Below are positions 33,382 to 42,787 of a stretch of 64,000 nucleotides of DNA, in pieces. Below the pieces are notes generated by a model. That model was not told the origin of the DNA. It did no database searches and worked only from the letters and a program-made list of their open reading frames with translations. Both the position numbers and the translations under genes were made by a program. The stretch is from Chlorella sp. KRBP (lineage: Eukaryota; Chlorophyta; Trebouxiophyceae; Chlorellales; Chlorellaceae), in NCBI GenBank assembly GCA_004335735.1, contig QAXK01004965.1, forward strand, positions 1 through 64,000, in the 5' to 3' direction. How positions within the stretch are numbered: the stretch's first letter is position 1; each line of letters begins with the position of its first letter.

Positions 33382-34191
33382 TCAGCCGGGGGTCGAGGCG
33401 ACCCAGTCGCGGACCAGGGTGAGGAACCGGTCCGGGTGCTCCATCGAGGGCAGGTGCGCGGCGTCGGGCCAGTCGACGCGTCGGACGTCCGGGAGGCTCG
33501 CCACGAGCCGGTCGGCGGCGTCCTTCGTCGTCTCGAGGTCGTGGCCTCCGAGCAGGACGAGCGTCGGGACGGTGATGTCTGCCAGCCGGTCGAGGACGGG
33601 CGGGTCGAGCTCGTCCTCCTCGACGGCGTCGAACGCCGGGCCGACCTCGAAGGCGCGGCGCTGCATCCGCGAGACCGACTCGCGGACAGCGAGATCCACG
33701 TCATCGGCGCTGCGCCCGGGACCGACCACCCACGTCTCCACGTTCACGGCGACGGCCGCGGCGAGGTCCCGGGCGGCCAGGGCGGCGTTCTCCGCCTCGG
33801 CGAAGGCGGCGAAGTCCGGTGTGCGGACGGCCAGCAGGCTGCCTCCCGGTGGGCAGAGAGCCAGCGAGAGGACGCGATCCGGGGCCACGGCGGCCACCTC
33901 CGCGGCGACCCCCGCCCCGAAGGAGGCGCCGACGAGGTGGCACCGGTCGATGCCGAGCTCGTCGAGCAGGCCGACGACCTCGGCACGGTACGAGAGCGGG
34001 CCGTCGGGCACGCTCGCCGAGTCCCCGAAGGCGGGAAGGTCGCATCGGACCACGTCGAACGACTCGACGAGGCTGTCCCACACCGGGTCCCACATCCGCC
34101 GGTCGGCGACCCCCGCATGGAGGAGGAGCAGCGTCGGGGACTGCGGGTCCCCACCGCGCTCGTGGGCGAGGCCCGTGGTCGGGCGCGTCAT
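33382..34191 (-). CDS. Alpha/beta-fold hydrolase
   Basis: The 269-residue protein has the oxyanion-hole segment LLLLHAGVADRRMW, the nucleophile elbow GASFGAG with Ser90, a late LLGGHDLETT with the acid, and DAAHLPSMEHP with the catalytic His. These mark a complete alpha/beta hydrolase of the esterase/peroxidase-like group. The substrate is unknown. The ATG at 34191 is preferred; an in-frame ATG at 34269 would add 26 residues without family similarity. The TetR gene follows after 62 bases. Confidence 0.85.
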   Translation of the reverse strand: MTRPTTGLAHERGGDPQSPTLLLLHAGVADRRMWDPVWDSLVESFDVVRCDLPAFGDSASVPDGPLSYRAEVVGLLDELGIDRCHLVGASFGAGVAAEVAAVAPDRVLSLALCPPGGSLLAVRTPDFAAFAEAENAALAARDLAAAVAVNVETWVVGPGRSADDVDLAVRESVSRMQRRAFEVGPAFDAVEEDELDPPVLDRLADITVPTLVLLGGHDLETTKDAADRLVASLPDVRRVDWPDAAHLPSMEHPDRFLTLVRDWVASTPG

Positions 34192-34362
34192 CCGGTCGTC
34201 GTCAGGTCGGTCATCGGGCCAGTCAACGCACCCGTGGAGCTCGCGGCAAGCGGATTCCCGCTCGGTCACCCGCGCTGTCCGGCCGACCGGAGCATCGACC
34301 GAACGGCTCGGATGGACCGCGTCCCGCCATCCGGACCGGCTGCGGCCTCGGAGTATTCAGCC

Positions 34363-35010
34363 ATGCAGGGAGACATCGCCGAGGTGACCACGCGCGCCGA
34401 ACGGCGCCGACAGATCGAGCAGGGCGCCCGTCGCACGGCGCGTCCGTCCGGCCGTTCCCGACGGAGCAGGCGCCCGCACGCCTCCCTCCCGTCGGTGGTC
34501 GCCGCACCCGACGCCACCGAGCTGCTCCTCGTCGAGGAGAAGGCCTCCCGCAGCGGGCGGCGGGCTGCCGACCGTGCCCTCCGTGGCCGCCGTCGCCGCC
34601 GGACCGTGGGCTCGCTCGTCGCCGCCGGAACGCTCGTGCTCGGCGGGCTGGCCGGTGCCGCGTGGGGCGGTCTGCTGCCCGACGAAGTCCGGACCACGGC
34701 CCTGCGGGTGGTGGGCGCCGACCCGACCCGGTCCGCCACCGACACCTCCGCGCGTACGGTCACCGGGAGCGTCGCCGTGCCGGCGGCCGTGCCGGTGACG
34801 ACGCCGAGCGCCGCGACACCCTCGGTCTCGCTCACCGAGTCGGCCGACGAGCGGCTCCTCTCCACCGTCGACCAGTGCCGCGCGATGAGCCGCGGAGAGC
34901 TCGACGAGTCGTCGGCGGCCTACCGCAGCCTCGTCGTCTCGGCCGGGGCCGCCGACCTCGACGCCTGGTGTGCCGACCTCACCGGCGACGCGGCCCGCAC
35001 CGACTCCTGA
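34363..35010 (+). CDS. Single-pass membrane protein of unknown function
   Basis: The 215-residue protein has a very basic N-terminal 85 residues (many Arg in RTARPSGRSRRSRRP and GRRRRRT), one membrane segment (VGSLVAAGTLVLGGLAGAAW, about residues 82-101) and a Thr/Ser/Val-rich extracellular part ending in a Cys-containing helical tail (DQCRAMSRGEL...DAWCADL). It resembles small envelope proteins rather than any named family. A GTG at 34384 after CAGGGAGAC is an equally good start. The coding bias is like its neighbours. Confidence 0.65.
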   Translation: MQGDIAEVTTRAERRRQIEQGARRTARPSGRSRRSRRPHASLPSVVAAPDATELLLVEEKASRSGRRAADRALRGRRRRRTVGSLVAAGTLVLGGLAGAAWGGLLPDEVRTTALRVVGADPTRSATDTSARTVTGSVAVPAAVPVTTPSAATPSVSLTESADERLLSTVDQCRAMSRGELDESSAAYRSLVVSAGAADLDAWCADLTGDAARTDS

Positions 35011-35055
35011 CCCCTCCGGCCCCCACCGGCCGCTCCGTCGTGGTGGGCTGGTCCG

Positions 35056-35457
35056 GTGAACCCGCCCTCCCGCCCCGACGTCCTCGTGGTCGACGGTGCC
35101 AACGTCGTGGGCTCCCGGCCCGACGGCTGGTGGCGTGACCGGCCCGGAGCCGCGGCCCGGCTCCACGACCGGCTCGTGACCTCCGGCCCGGACGACGTCG
35201 TCCTCGTCCTCGAGGGCCGGGCCCGGGCCGGGGTTCCCGAGGGAGGGGCCGACGGCGTGCGCGTCGTCCACGCGCCGGGCTCGGGCGACGACCGCATCGT
35301 CGAGGAGGTCGCCGCGCTGACCGGTGCCGGCCGGGCGGTCGCCGTCGTGACGGCGGACCGCGGGCTCGTCGACCGGGTGGTGGGCCTCGGCGCCACGGTG
35401 ACCGGCCCTCGCACCCTCCTGGACCGGCTCGACGCTGCGCCGGCGACCCCCGACTGA
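35056..35457 (+). CDS. PIN/NYN-like putative ribonuclease domain protein
   Basis: The 133-residue protein has the pattern DVLVVDGANVVGSRPDGWW, then LVLEGRAR, GSGDDRIVEEV and AVVTADRGLVDRVVGLGA. The spaced acidic residues (DGAN, GDD, TADR) match the metal site of PIN/NYN-fold nucleases such as the YacP family. Actinobacterial relatives are often labelled NTP pyrophosphohydrolase without proof. GTG at 35056 gives the whole domain. It is convergent with the DUF1918/DUF1876 gene. Confidence 0.7.
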   Translation: MNPPSRPDVLVVDGANVVGSRPDGWWRDRPGAAARLHDRLVTSGPDDVVLVLEGRARAGVPEGGADGVRVVHAPGSGDDRIVEEVAALTGAGRAVAVVTADRGLVDRVVGLGATVTGPRTLLDRLDAAPATPD

Positions 35458-35468
35458 GCGGCGGCCGG

Positions 35469-35966
35469 TCAGCGGGTGCGGAGCCTCACGTCGTGCTCGC
35501 CGGTGGAGCGCTCGATGTCCGCCTCGGCGTCGGCGACGAGCCGGTCGGCGAGGCGGCGCAGCGCCCGGGCCACGGCGACCTCGTCCCCGATGTGGGCGCT
35601 CGGCCGGTCGACGTCGCTGCGGTGGCTCGTCCCTCGGGCGGTGAGGGCCTCGGGTGAGTCCGCGAGCAGTGCCACGGTGGCCGTCGTGTCGTCGCCCTGC
35701 TCGAAGAGGGTGACGCGCACTGTCCACTGGCGCAGCGTCCCGAGCTCGGGACGTGCGACGAGGTCCTCGTGCGTCGGCTCGTGGCCCGGGTCGACGCGCA
35801 GCACGGACCCCGGGCCGGGGTAGATGGTGCTCGTCCGTCCGTCGTCCCACCGCACCGTGTACGGCGGGCCGTCCCCGGTGCCGGTCGCGACGACGACGCC
35901 GGACCGCACCGGTTGGTCGACCTGCTCCCCGGCGAGGACGATGTGGTCTCCTGCGCGTGCTCTCAC
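35469..35966 (-). CDS. DUF1918/DUF1876 two-domain protein
   Basis: The 165-residue protein has an N-terminal SH3-like DUF1918 domain (RARAGDHIVLAGEQVDQPVR, RWDDGRTSTIYPGPGS) and a C-terminal DUF1876 domain (WTVRVTLFEQGDDTTATVAL, ARGTSHRSDVDRPSAHIGDEVAVARALRRLAD as landmarks ARGTSHRS and IGDEVAVARAL), which resembles a dsRNA-binding fold. In mycobacteria such proteins are linked to stress responses, but the biochemical role is unknown. The GTG at 35966 is fixed by AGGAGG five bases upstream. Confidence 0.85.
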   Translation of the reverse strand: MRARAGDHIVLAGEQVDQPVRSGVVVATGTGDGPPYTVRWDDGRTSTIYPGPGSVLRVDPGHEPTHEDLVARPELGTLRQWTVRVTLFEQGDDTTATVALLADSPEALTARGTSHRSDVDRPSAHIGDEVAVARALRRLADRLVADAEADIERSTGEHDVRLRTR

Positions 35967-36091
35967 GGCCGCCTCCTGGGCGCCTCGCCACCGGTCAGCA
36001 GGTGCGCCCGGGTGGTGGCGACGGCCCCCGGCGCCCACCCCGATCATCCCGCGACCGGGCGCCGCGCGACAGGGGTGGGCGACGTGGCGTA

Positions 36092-36113
36092 CATCGCGGG
36101 CCACCCCGCGATG
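36092..36113 (-). terminator. Terminator of the LacI/ABC/GH operon
   Basis: CATCGCGGG (36092-36100) and CCCGCGATG (36105-36113) form a 9-bp stem with a CCAC loop 10 bases after the GH3 stop codon. A wider pair, GACCGGGCGCC at 36053-36063 with 36115-36125, could enclose it. Confidence 0.7.
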
Positions 36114-36123
36114 AGGCGCCCGG

Positions 36124-38010
36124 TCAGCCGACCGGCAGGTCGAGCCCGTCGCCGAAGCGGAACAGCGCGTCCTCGCCGAAGCCCGGCACGTCCTCGGGGT
36201 GGCGGCGCACGGCCTCCATCGAGACGGGCACGTCGAACGGCAGCCGGCCGGACGGCGGGACCTGTCCGGTGAGGGCGGCGAGCAGTGCGGCGTCGCTGCT
36301 GCCGTAGGTCGCCGTCAGCCCGGCGCAGAGCGGGACGAGCGGGGTCAGCACCGCCGGCCGGTCGAGCGAGACGTCGACGACGAGCGGGCAGGCCCTCGCG
36401 ATCCGCCCGAGCCGCGAGACCAGCCCCGGCGGGAAGTCGAGCGAGCCCTGGTGGAACCATGCCTCGAGGAAGAGGTCGTCCCGCGGCTCGAAGGGCGCGC
36501 CGAGGCGGACGAGGGCGACCTCGGCCTCCTCGGGGGAGCCCGCCGGCACCAGGCCGGCCACGACGAGCGCCTCGGGTGCCACGCCCTCGACGAACACCCG
36601 CGTCCCCGGGCGCAGGGGGAGCGCCGGTGCGTGGTCCCCGGCCGCCTCGTTCCGCAGCACGGTGACCGAGCGGGCCTGGGCCTCGAAGCCGGCCCGTCGG
36701 AACTCGTCGTTCCCGAGCACCCGCGCCGCGGTGTCCTCGTCGACGAACGGGTCGTCGAAGAGCCCGAGCCGGAACTTGACCCGGAGCAGCCGGCGCGCGG
36801 ACTCGTCGACCCGCTCCTCGGTGATCCGACCGGCGCGGACGAGGTCGAGCAGCAGCTCCACGCACTCCTCACCGCCGAACTGGTCGGCCCCGGCGTGGAG
36901 GATCAGCTCCATCCGCCCGGCGGGGTCGAGGTGCTCGACGCCCCACGCGCGGGCCGGGAGCACCTGGTCCCCGACGTGGTTGTCGTTGACCAGCTCCCAG
37001 TCGGTGAGCACGACGCCGTCGAAGCCGAGCCCCTCGCGCAGCAGGCCCGTGACGACCTGGCGGTTGTAGCCGAACCCGACCTCCTCGACCGGCTCGCCGT
37101 CGACCTCCAGCCCGACGGGCATCCCGTAGTACGGCATGACGGCGGCGGTGCCGGCCTCGATCGCGCGGGGGAACGGCGCCAGGTGGTCGGCGAACCGCCC
37201 TCCCTCGTAGACCTGTTCGCGGCCGTAGGGGAAGTGGGCGTCCTCGCCGTCCTTCTGCGGACCGCCACCGGGGAAGTGCTTCGTGACGCACGCGACCGCC
37301 TCGGGTCCGAGTCCCGCGCCCTGCTGGAACCCCTCGAGGTAGGCGACGCCGAGGTCGCCGGCCAGCTGCGGGTCCTGCCCGAAGGTCCCCGCCTGACGGG
37401 CCCAGCGGGGCTCGGTCGCGAGGTCGAGGGTCGGGTGCAGCGCCTCCCGGATGCCGACCGCCGTGTACTCGCGCCGGGCGATGTCGGCGAAGCGGCGGAC
37501 CGCCTCGACGTCCCGGAGCGCCGCCAGGCCCAACGGCTCGGGCCACTGCGAGAACGAGCCCGCGGCGAAGGACACCCCGGAGTTCTCGATGAACGCGTGC
37601 CGGGGGTCGGTGCTGACGGTCACGGGGATGCCGTGCGGGGTCTGCTCGGCGAGCCGCTGGAGCGCGTTGCTCCACCGCGCGGCCTGCCGGGCGTCGCGCA
37701 GCGCGTGGACGTTGAAGTGCGACAGGTGCTTGCGCAGCACCACCTCGCTCGTCGGCGACTTGCTGATCCGGCCGGGCTCCTCGAGCACGGCGCCGTCGTC
37801 ACCGGCCTCGATGACGGTGTGGAACATCAGCCCGGCCTTCTCCTCGAGGGAGAGCCGGCGGAGCAGGTCCTCGACGCGCTCGTCGACGGGCAGCCGGGGG
37901 TCCTCGTAGGGGTCCATGACCCCGTTGCCGTTGAGGTCGCGCCAGGCCGGGGTGTCGCCGTCGGCCGGGTGCGCGACGACGGGGTCGTGGACGGTGGGGT
38001 GGGCCGTCAC
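36124..38010 (-). CDS. Glycoside hydrolase family 3 protein (cytoplasmic beta-glucosidase-like)
   Basis: The 628-residue protein starts with DLNGNGVMDPYEDP and LSLEEKAGLMFH, contains TKHFPGGGPQKDGEDAHFPYGRE (landmark KHFPGGG) and has its nucleophile Asp337 in GVVLTDWELVN, followed by the second alpha/beta domain with ATYGSSDAALL and PSGRLPFDVP. No signal peptide is present, so it should act in the cytoplasm on imported oligosaccharides. The GTG start overlaps the stop of the PF10091 enzyme gene by four bases. It is the last gene of the LacI operon and is followed by a terminator. Confidence 0.92.
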   Translation of the reverse strand: MTAHPTVHDPVVAHPADGDTPAWRDLNGNGVMDPYEDPRLPVDERVEDLLRRLSLEEKAGLMFHTVIEAGDDGAVLEEPGRISKSPTSEVVLRKHLSHFNVHALRDARQAARWSNALQRLAEQTPHGIPVTVSTDPRHAFIENSGVSFAAGSFSQWPEPLGLAALRDVEAVRRFADIARREYTAVGIREALHPTLDLATEPRWARQAGTFGQDPQLAGDLGVAYLEGFQQGAGLGPEAVACVTKHFPGGGPQKDGEDAHFPYGREQVYEGGRFADHLAPFPRAIEAGTAAVMPYYGMPVGLEVDGEPVEEVGFGYNRQVVTGLLREGLGFDGVVLTDWELVNDNHVGDQVLPARAWGVEHLDPAGRMELILHAGADQFGGEECVELLLDLVRAGRITEERVDESARRLLRVKFRLGLFDDPFVDEDTAARVLGNDEFRRAGFEAQARSVTVLRNEAAGDHAPALPLRPGTRVFVEGVAPEALVVAGLVPAGSPEEAEVALVRLGAPFEPRDDLFLEAWFHQGSLDFPPGLVSRLGRIARACPLVVDVSLDRPAVLTPLVPLCAGLTATYGSSDAALLAALTGQVPPSGRLPFDVPVSMEAVRRHPEDVPGFGEDALFRFGDGLDLPVG

Positions 38011-39635
38011 GCGCGACCCGCCCCGAACTCCTCCATCGCGAGGACCGGGCGCAGCCGCTTCTCGACGGCCCTGGTGGAGAACGCCTTCCGGATGACGTCC
38101 CGCCCCAGCACGTTGCCGACCGCCCCCATGACCATGGCCTGGTCGAGCGAGAGGTAGCGCCGGGCGATGGTCCCCGAGCGCACCGCGGCGGCGTCGAAGA
38201 ACCCGCCGCGCCCGTAGGCGCCGAGCTCGCGCTCGATCCGGGAGAGGTTGGCGAAGGACTCGCGCGGCTCGTGCATCATCGCGAGGAAGGACGCGTGCGG
38301 CGTGACGACACCGTCCCCGAAGGTCGGCGTCGGGTTCGTCGCCGGGCGGCAGTCGCCGAAGCCGGGGTCGTAGTTCGTCATCTCCTGGTCGCTGAAGTAG
38401 CCGTCGGGGTTGAGCCCGAGGGCGTCCACGCCGTACTCGCGGTAGCCGCCGGCCGGGTTCGAGGAGGGCGAGAAGCCCCAGAAGCCGTACTTCGCCTCGA
38501 GCAGCCCGTGCTCGCGCTGCGCGCGGACGTGGAGCGGGTGGTTGCGGCCCCACGAGCGCGGCGCCCACCGGGCCTCGTCGACGAAGACGTCGGGCATGAG
38601 CTCCTCGAACATCGACCCGCCCCAGCCGGGGACGACGCGCATCCCGCGGTAGGTGTAGGCGCCCTCGAAGACCTCGAGCCCGAGGTAGGTACGGGTCTCG
38701 CCGACCGGCTGCATCTCCGGCCACGACCAGTCGCAGGTCTCGCGGAAGGTGCGCCACATCGCGAAGTACTGGCGCGCCGGGATCTGCCCGGTGAGGATGC
38801 CGAGGTAGCTGGTGATGCGCGTCTCGGAGACCGTCGTGTCGTAGTGGTGGGTGGTCAGCCACACCGGGTCCCCGCCGATGTGGGTGCCCTGGTAGGTCCC
38901 TCCCGGTCGGCCGTCCGCCCCCGGGTAGAAACCGCCGTGGATGAGCCCGCCGGCGCGGACCTGGTGCGCCGGGTCGCTGTTGTCGTTGTAGAAGGCGTCC
39001 CACCGCATCCGGCCGAACACCTTGCGGGCCAAGGGCGCCGCGGCGCGGTCGGCGGAGGCGACGACGAGGAGGGCCGCGCCCAGCCAGCCGTTGTCGATGC
39101 TCGAGCAGAACGGGACGACCGGGTCGCCGGAGTCCGGCCAGGTGGTCAGGGCCTCGCCCGTCGCCTCGTCGTACCAGTTGTAGTACATGCCGCTCGGGGT
39201 GTGGTGCTCCATCCGCTCGACCGTCCGCAGGGTCTGCAGCAGCCGGCGCGTGCACTCGCCACGGCTGATGACGCCGAGCTCGCGGGCCACGACGGCGCTC
39301 CAGAGGTAGCCGCCGATGTTGGTCGGCGAGGTGTACCCGCTCCGGTCACCGGCGGCCAGCGACTCGGGGACGTTGTCGGCCGGCAGGCCGGTGCGCTCGT
39401 CGGTCATCGCGATGAGGGAACGCCACGTGTCGGCGGCCCAGCGACGCACGGTCTTCGTGCTCCAGGCGCCGTGGTGTGCCTCACCGCGGACGAACGCCGG
39501 TGCGGCGGAACGGGTCAGCCCGTGGGCCGGGGGCGCAGCGGCGGACTGGACGGCGAAACCGCCGAGTGCCACGGCGCCACCGAGGAGCAGCTGGCGGCGC
39601 GAGGCCGCGGGGACGGAAGCGGTGCGGGGGGTCAT
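38007..39635 (-). CDS. Tat-exported PF10091 glycan hydrolase (GH144-like)
   Basis: The 542-residue protein has a twin-arginine signal (SRRQLLLGGAVALGGFAV, residues 12-29). The mature part is an alpha/alpha barrel with TDERTGLPADNV, TSPTNIGGYLWSAV, GMYYNWYDEATGE, SIDNGWLGAALLV, WGGSMFEELMPDVFVDE, YGFWGFSPSSNP and TPHASFLAMM, the PF10091 (glycoamylase) pattern. Characterised relatives in GH144 cut beta-1,2-glucan. It would release oligosaccharides outside the cell for the ABC importer encoded upstream, then GH3 finishes the job. Its stop overlaps the GH3 start. Confidence 0.85.
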   Translation of the reverse strand: MTPRTASVPAASRRQLLLGGAVALGGFAVQSAAAPPAHGLTRSAAPAFVRGEAHHGAWSTKTVRRWAADTWRSLIAMTDERTGLPADNVPESLAAGDRSGYTSPTNIGGYLWSAVVARELGVISRGECTRRLLQTLRTVERMEHHTPSGMYYNWYDEATGEALTTWPDSGDPVVPFCSSIDNGWLGAALLVVASADRAAAPLARKVFGRMRWDAFYNDNSDPAHQVRAGGLIHGGFYPGADGRPGGTYQGTHIGGDPVWLTTHHYDTTVSETRITSYLGILTGQIPARQYFAMWRTFRETCDWSWPEMQPVGETRTYLGLEVFEGAYTYRGMRVVPGWGGSMFEELMPDVFVDEARWAPRSWGRNHPLHVRAQREHGLLEAKYGFWGFSPSSNPAGGYREYGVDALGLNPDGYFSDQEMTNYDPGFGDCRPATNPTPTFGDGVVTPHASFLAMMHEPRESFANLSRIERELGAYGRGGFFDAAAVRSGTIARRYLSLDQAMVMGAVGNVLGRDVIRKAFSTRAVEKRLRPVLAMEEFGAGRA

Positions 39636-39684
39636 GAGGATGTCTCCTGACGGGGGTCGGGGTGGGGTCCGGGGTGGCCGGGCC

Positions 39685-40509
39685 TCACTTGATGCCGGTC
39701 GTCGCGATGCCCTCGATGAAGCGGCGCTGGAAGACCATGAACACGATGAGCACGGGCAGGACGACGACGGTGGCGCCGGCGAGCAGGAGCCCGTACTGCG
39801 TGCTGTTCTGCCCGGTGCTGTAGAGCGCGAGCGCCACGGGCAGGGTGTAGGTGTCCTCGGTCTGGGCCACGACGAGCGGCCAGAGGAAGTTGTTCCAGCT
39901 GCCGAGGAAGGTGAGGATGCCGAGCGTCGCGAGGGCCGGCCCGCAGAGGGGCAGGATGATCCGCGCGAAGATGCCGAGCTCGCTCGCGCCGTCCACGCGC
40001 CCGGCGTCGATGAGGTCCTTCGGCAGCCCCAGGATGAACTGGCGCATGAGGAAGACCCCGAACGGGGAGACGAGGAACGGCAGGAACAGGCCGGGCAGCG
40101 TGTTGACCAGGCCGGCGTTGGCGACGAGCACGAACAGCGGGACGAAGGTCACGACGCCGGGGATCATCAGGGTCGTCATGACGACGGCGAACAGCGCTCT
40201 CTTGCCCTTGAAGTCGAGCATGGCGAGGGCGTACCCGAGGGCCGAGCAGAAGAGCAGGTTGCCGACCGTCACGACGACGGCCACGACGACGGAGTTCGTG
40301 AAGTAGCCGCCGAAGTCGAGCCGGCTGAACAGCTGCGTGTAGTTGTCGAACGACGCCGACTCGGGCCACCACGTGGGCGGCGCCTTGCGGAGCTCGCCCT
40401 CGGACTTGAACGAGCCGAGCACCATCCAGGCGAACGGTGCCATGACGGCGACGAGGGTGACGGTGAGGACTCCGTAGAGCCACCAGTTCGTCCTGCGGGA
40501 GTTGAGCAT
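39685..40509 (-). CDS. Carbohydrate ABC transporter permease (MalG-type)
   Basis: The 274-residue permease has six membrane segments and the coupling motif DLIDAGRVDGASELGIFARIILPLCGPAL (landmark EAA-like DAGRVDGAS...LP). It is the MalG/LacG type, the second half of the sugar transporter with the MalF-type protein encoded 3 bases upstream. No ATPase gene is present in the operon, so a shared MsiK-type ATPase elsewhere probably powers it. Confidence 0.93.
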   Translation of the reverse strand: MLNSRRTNWWLYGVLTVTLVAVMAPFAWMVLGSFKSEGELRKAPPTWWPESASFDNYTQLFSRLDFGGYFTNSVVVAVVVTVGNLLFCSALGYALAMLDFKGKRALFAVVMTTLMIPGVVTFVPLFVLVANAGLVNTLPGLFLPFLVSPFGVFLMRQFILGLPKDLIDAGRVDGASELGIFARIILPLCGPALATLGILTFLGSWNNFLWPLVVAQTEDTYTLPVALALYSTGQNSTQYGLLLAGATVVVLPVLIVFMVFQRRFIEGIATTGIK

Positions 40510-40512
40510 CGG

Positions 40513-41463
40513 TCAGCGCTCCTCTCGCAGCAACCGGAACTGGATGGCGGTGACGATCGCCACGAGCACGAAGATGATGTAGCTGAGCGAGGCCGCGTAC
40601 CCGTAGTTGCCGAAGCCGAACTGGTTGTACGTGTACATGGACATCGAGATCGTCGAGTTCAGCGGGCCGCCGTTGGTCAGGACGAACGGCTCCTCGAAGA
40701 ACTGGAGGTAGCCGATGCCCGTCGTGACCGAGACGAAGAGGATCGTCGGGCGCATCAGCGGCAGCGTGATGTGGCGGAACCGCTGCCACGCGGACGCGCC
40801 GTCGATGGCGGCCGCCTCGTGCAGGCTCCACGGCACCGCCTGCAGCCCGGCGAGGAAGATGATCATCCCGGTGCCGAAGTTGCGCCACGTCGCCATGAGG
40901 ATCAGCGCGGGCATCGACCAGGTCTCGCTGCCGAGCCAGTTGGGGCCGTCGATGCCGACCCAGCCGAGCACGGTGTTGATGAGGCCGTAGTCCGCCTCGA
41001 GCAGGAAGCGCCACACGACGGCGACGGCCACGAGCGAGGTGATGACCGGGGTGTAGAAGCCGAGCCGGAAGACGCCGCGGAAGCGGTGGATCCCCTTGTT
41101 GAGGGCGACGGCGGCCGCGAGGGCCACGGTCAGCGTCAGCGGCACCCCGACGACGACGAAGTACGCCGTGTTGAGCATCGCCTTGCGGAAGATCGGGTCG
41201 GAGAGGGCCTTCGTGTAGTTCTCCAGGCCGACGACGTCGACGGCGAAGGGGGTCCGGAGGTCGCGTGACTTCGTGTCCGTGAAGCTCATGAAGAGCGACT
41301 GGAGCACCGGCCACAGGGTGAAGGCGAGGAAGAGCAGGCAGAACGGGAGGGCGAGGATCCACGCGGCCCGCCCCTGCGCCCGGGCGGCGGCGCGGGTGCG
41401 CCGGCCGCCGCCCGGGGTGGAGGTCTCGCCGGCCGGGGCCGGCGGGGCGGTCGTCGTGGTCAT
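40513..41463 (-). CDS. Carbohydrate ABC transporter permease (MalF-type)
   Basis: The 316-residue permease starts with a 30-residue cytoplasmic tail and has six membrane segments with ILALPFCLLFLAFTLWPVL first and the EAA-loop LHEAAAIDGASAWQRFRHITLP. It is the MalF/UgpA-type partner of the downstream permease. The ATG at 41463 is one base after the stop of the binding-protein gene, showing coupled translation. Substrate is inferred from the hydrolases in the same operon. Confidence 0.93.
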   Translation of the reverse strand: MTTTTAPPAPAGETSTPGGGRRTRAAARAQGRAAWILALPFCLLFLAFTLWPVLQSLFMSFTDTKSRDLRTPFAVDVVGLENYTKALSDPIFRKAMLNTAYFVVVGVPLTLTVALAAAVALNKGIHRFRGVFRLGFYTPVITSLVAVAVVWRFLLEADYGLINTVLGWVGIDGPNWLGSETWSMPALILMATWRNFGTGMIIFLAGLQAVPWSLHEAAAIDGASAWQRFRHITLPLMRPTILFVSVTTGIGYLQFFEEPFVLTNGGPLNSTISMSMYTYNQFGFGNYGYAASLSYIIFVLVAIVTAIQFRLLREER

Positions 41464-41464
41464 G

Positions 41465-42739
41465 TCACTGACCGGTGCCGATGCCGTCGGCCTGCTGCTG
41501 GACCGTCTTGAGGGCCGCCGCGGTGTCCGCGCCGGTCTTCGTGACCTTCTCCAGCTCGGTGTCGAAGGCGGCGACGACCTGCTCCCACGTGGCGAAGGCC
41601 GGCGGGGCCTTGGCGGTCTCGAGCTGCTCGCCGAAGACCTTGAGCTTCTCGTCGCCCGAGAGGGCCGGGTCGTCCCACGCGGACTGCACCGACGGCAGGT
41701 CGGTCGACATGCCGTACCACTTGGCCTGGGTCTCGGGGTCGGCGAGGAACTGGACGAACTTCCACGCGGTGTCGCGCTGCTTGCTGTTCTTGAAGACGAC
41801 GAAGTCCGAGCCGCCGACGAACGAGGAGGAGCCCTGGCTGCCCGCCGGGATCTTCGCGACGGAGTACTTGTCCTTGAAGCCCTCGCCACCGACCTTCTCG
41901 ACCGCGGACATCATCCACGGGCCGGAGATGAACATCGGGACCTTGCCGCTGACGAAGTCGGGCTCGGTGGTGGGCTGCACGGGGGCGGCCTTGTCCGAGA
42001 TGCCCTCGGTGAAGAAGGACTGGTAGTAGTCGACGGCCTTCTTCATCTCCGGGGTGTCGAAGGTGTACTTGCCGTCCTTCTGGAGCTCGGCGCCCTCGCC
42101 CCACGCGAACGGCATGACCGTCTGCCAGGAGCCGGTGCCCCCGGCCTGCAGGCCGATGCCGTACTTCGCGCCGGCCTTGTCCTGCATCGCCTTGGCCATC
42201 TCCTTCAGGCCCTCCCACGTCGTGGGTGCCTCGGTGTAGCCGGCCTTCTCGGCGAGGTCGGTGCGGTAGTACAGGAGGCGGGTCTCGACGTACCAGGGGA
42301 TGCCGTAGGACGTGCCGCCGACCTCGGTCGTGCCCTGCGCGCCGGGGAAGAAGCCGTCGGCACCGATGTTGGCGGGCAGCGGGTCGAGCGCACCCTGCCC
42401 GCCGAACTCACCCATCCACGTGGTGCCGACCATCGCGGCGTCCGGGGTGCTGTTCGCCGTGATGGCGGTCGTGAACTTCTTGTACGCCGAGTCCCACGGG
42501 ATCGCCGTGACGTTGACCTTGGCGCCGGGGTTGGCGGCCTCGAAGTCCTTGGCGAGCTCGGGGAGCTTCTCGCCCTCGGCACCCATCGCCCAGACGGTGA
42601 TCGTGCCGGTCGCCTTGCCCGCGGCGACGTCGGTGGCCTGCTCGGCCCCGCCGGATCCCTCCTCGCTGCGTCCGCAGGCGCTGAGGGTCAGGGCAGCGGT
42701 GGCCAGGAGGGCCAGGGCCGTCGTCGACGTGCGTCTCAT
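41465..42739 (-). CDS. Carbohydrate-binding lipoprotein of an ABC importer (family 1 solute-binding protein)
   Basis: The 424-residue protein has a lipoprotein signal ending LSAC (Cys22) followed by a Gly/Ser/Glu linker. GTITVWAMGAEGEKLPELAKDFEAANPG, TPDAAMVGTTWMGEFG and WKFVQFLADPETQAKWY are typical of family 1 sugar-binding proteins. It captures an oligosaccharide outside the membrane for the two permeases that follow. It lies 48 bases after the lacI stop; no separate operator is seen in that gap. Confidence 0.93.
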   Translation of the reverse strand: MRRTSTTALALLATAALTLSACGRSEEGSGGAEQATDVAAGKATGTITVWAMGAEGEKLPELAKDFEAANPGAKVNVTAIPWDSAYKKFTTAITANSTPDAAMVGTTWMGEFGGQGALDPLPANIGADGFFPGAQGTTEVGGTSYGIPWYVETRLLYYRTDLAEKAGYTEAPTTWEGLKEMAKAMQDKAGAKYGIGLQAGGTGSWQTVMPFAWGEGAELQKDGKYTFDTPEMKKAVDYYQSFFTEGISDKAAPVQPTTEPDFVSGKVPMFISGPWMMSAVEKVGGEGFKDKYSVAKIPAGSQGSSSFVGGSDFVVFKNSKQRDTAWKFVQFLADPETQAKWYGMSTDLPSVQSAWDDPALSGDEKLKVFGEQLETAKAPPAFATWEQVVAAFDTELEKVTKTGADTAAALKTVQQQADGIGTGQ

Positions 42740-42787
42740 GTCGTGCTCACTTCCTTGTGGGGTGGTGGGGGAGGTCGGGGTGGTGGG

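Noticed and set aside
36124..39255. Apparent GH3 protein of over 1000 residues reaching into the PF10091 gene
   Set aside because: The upstream part is an out-of-frame reading of the PF10091 gene. The GTG at 38010 with a four-base overlap gives a normal GH3 N-terminus.
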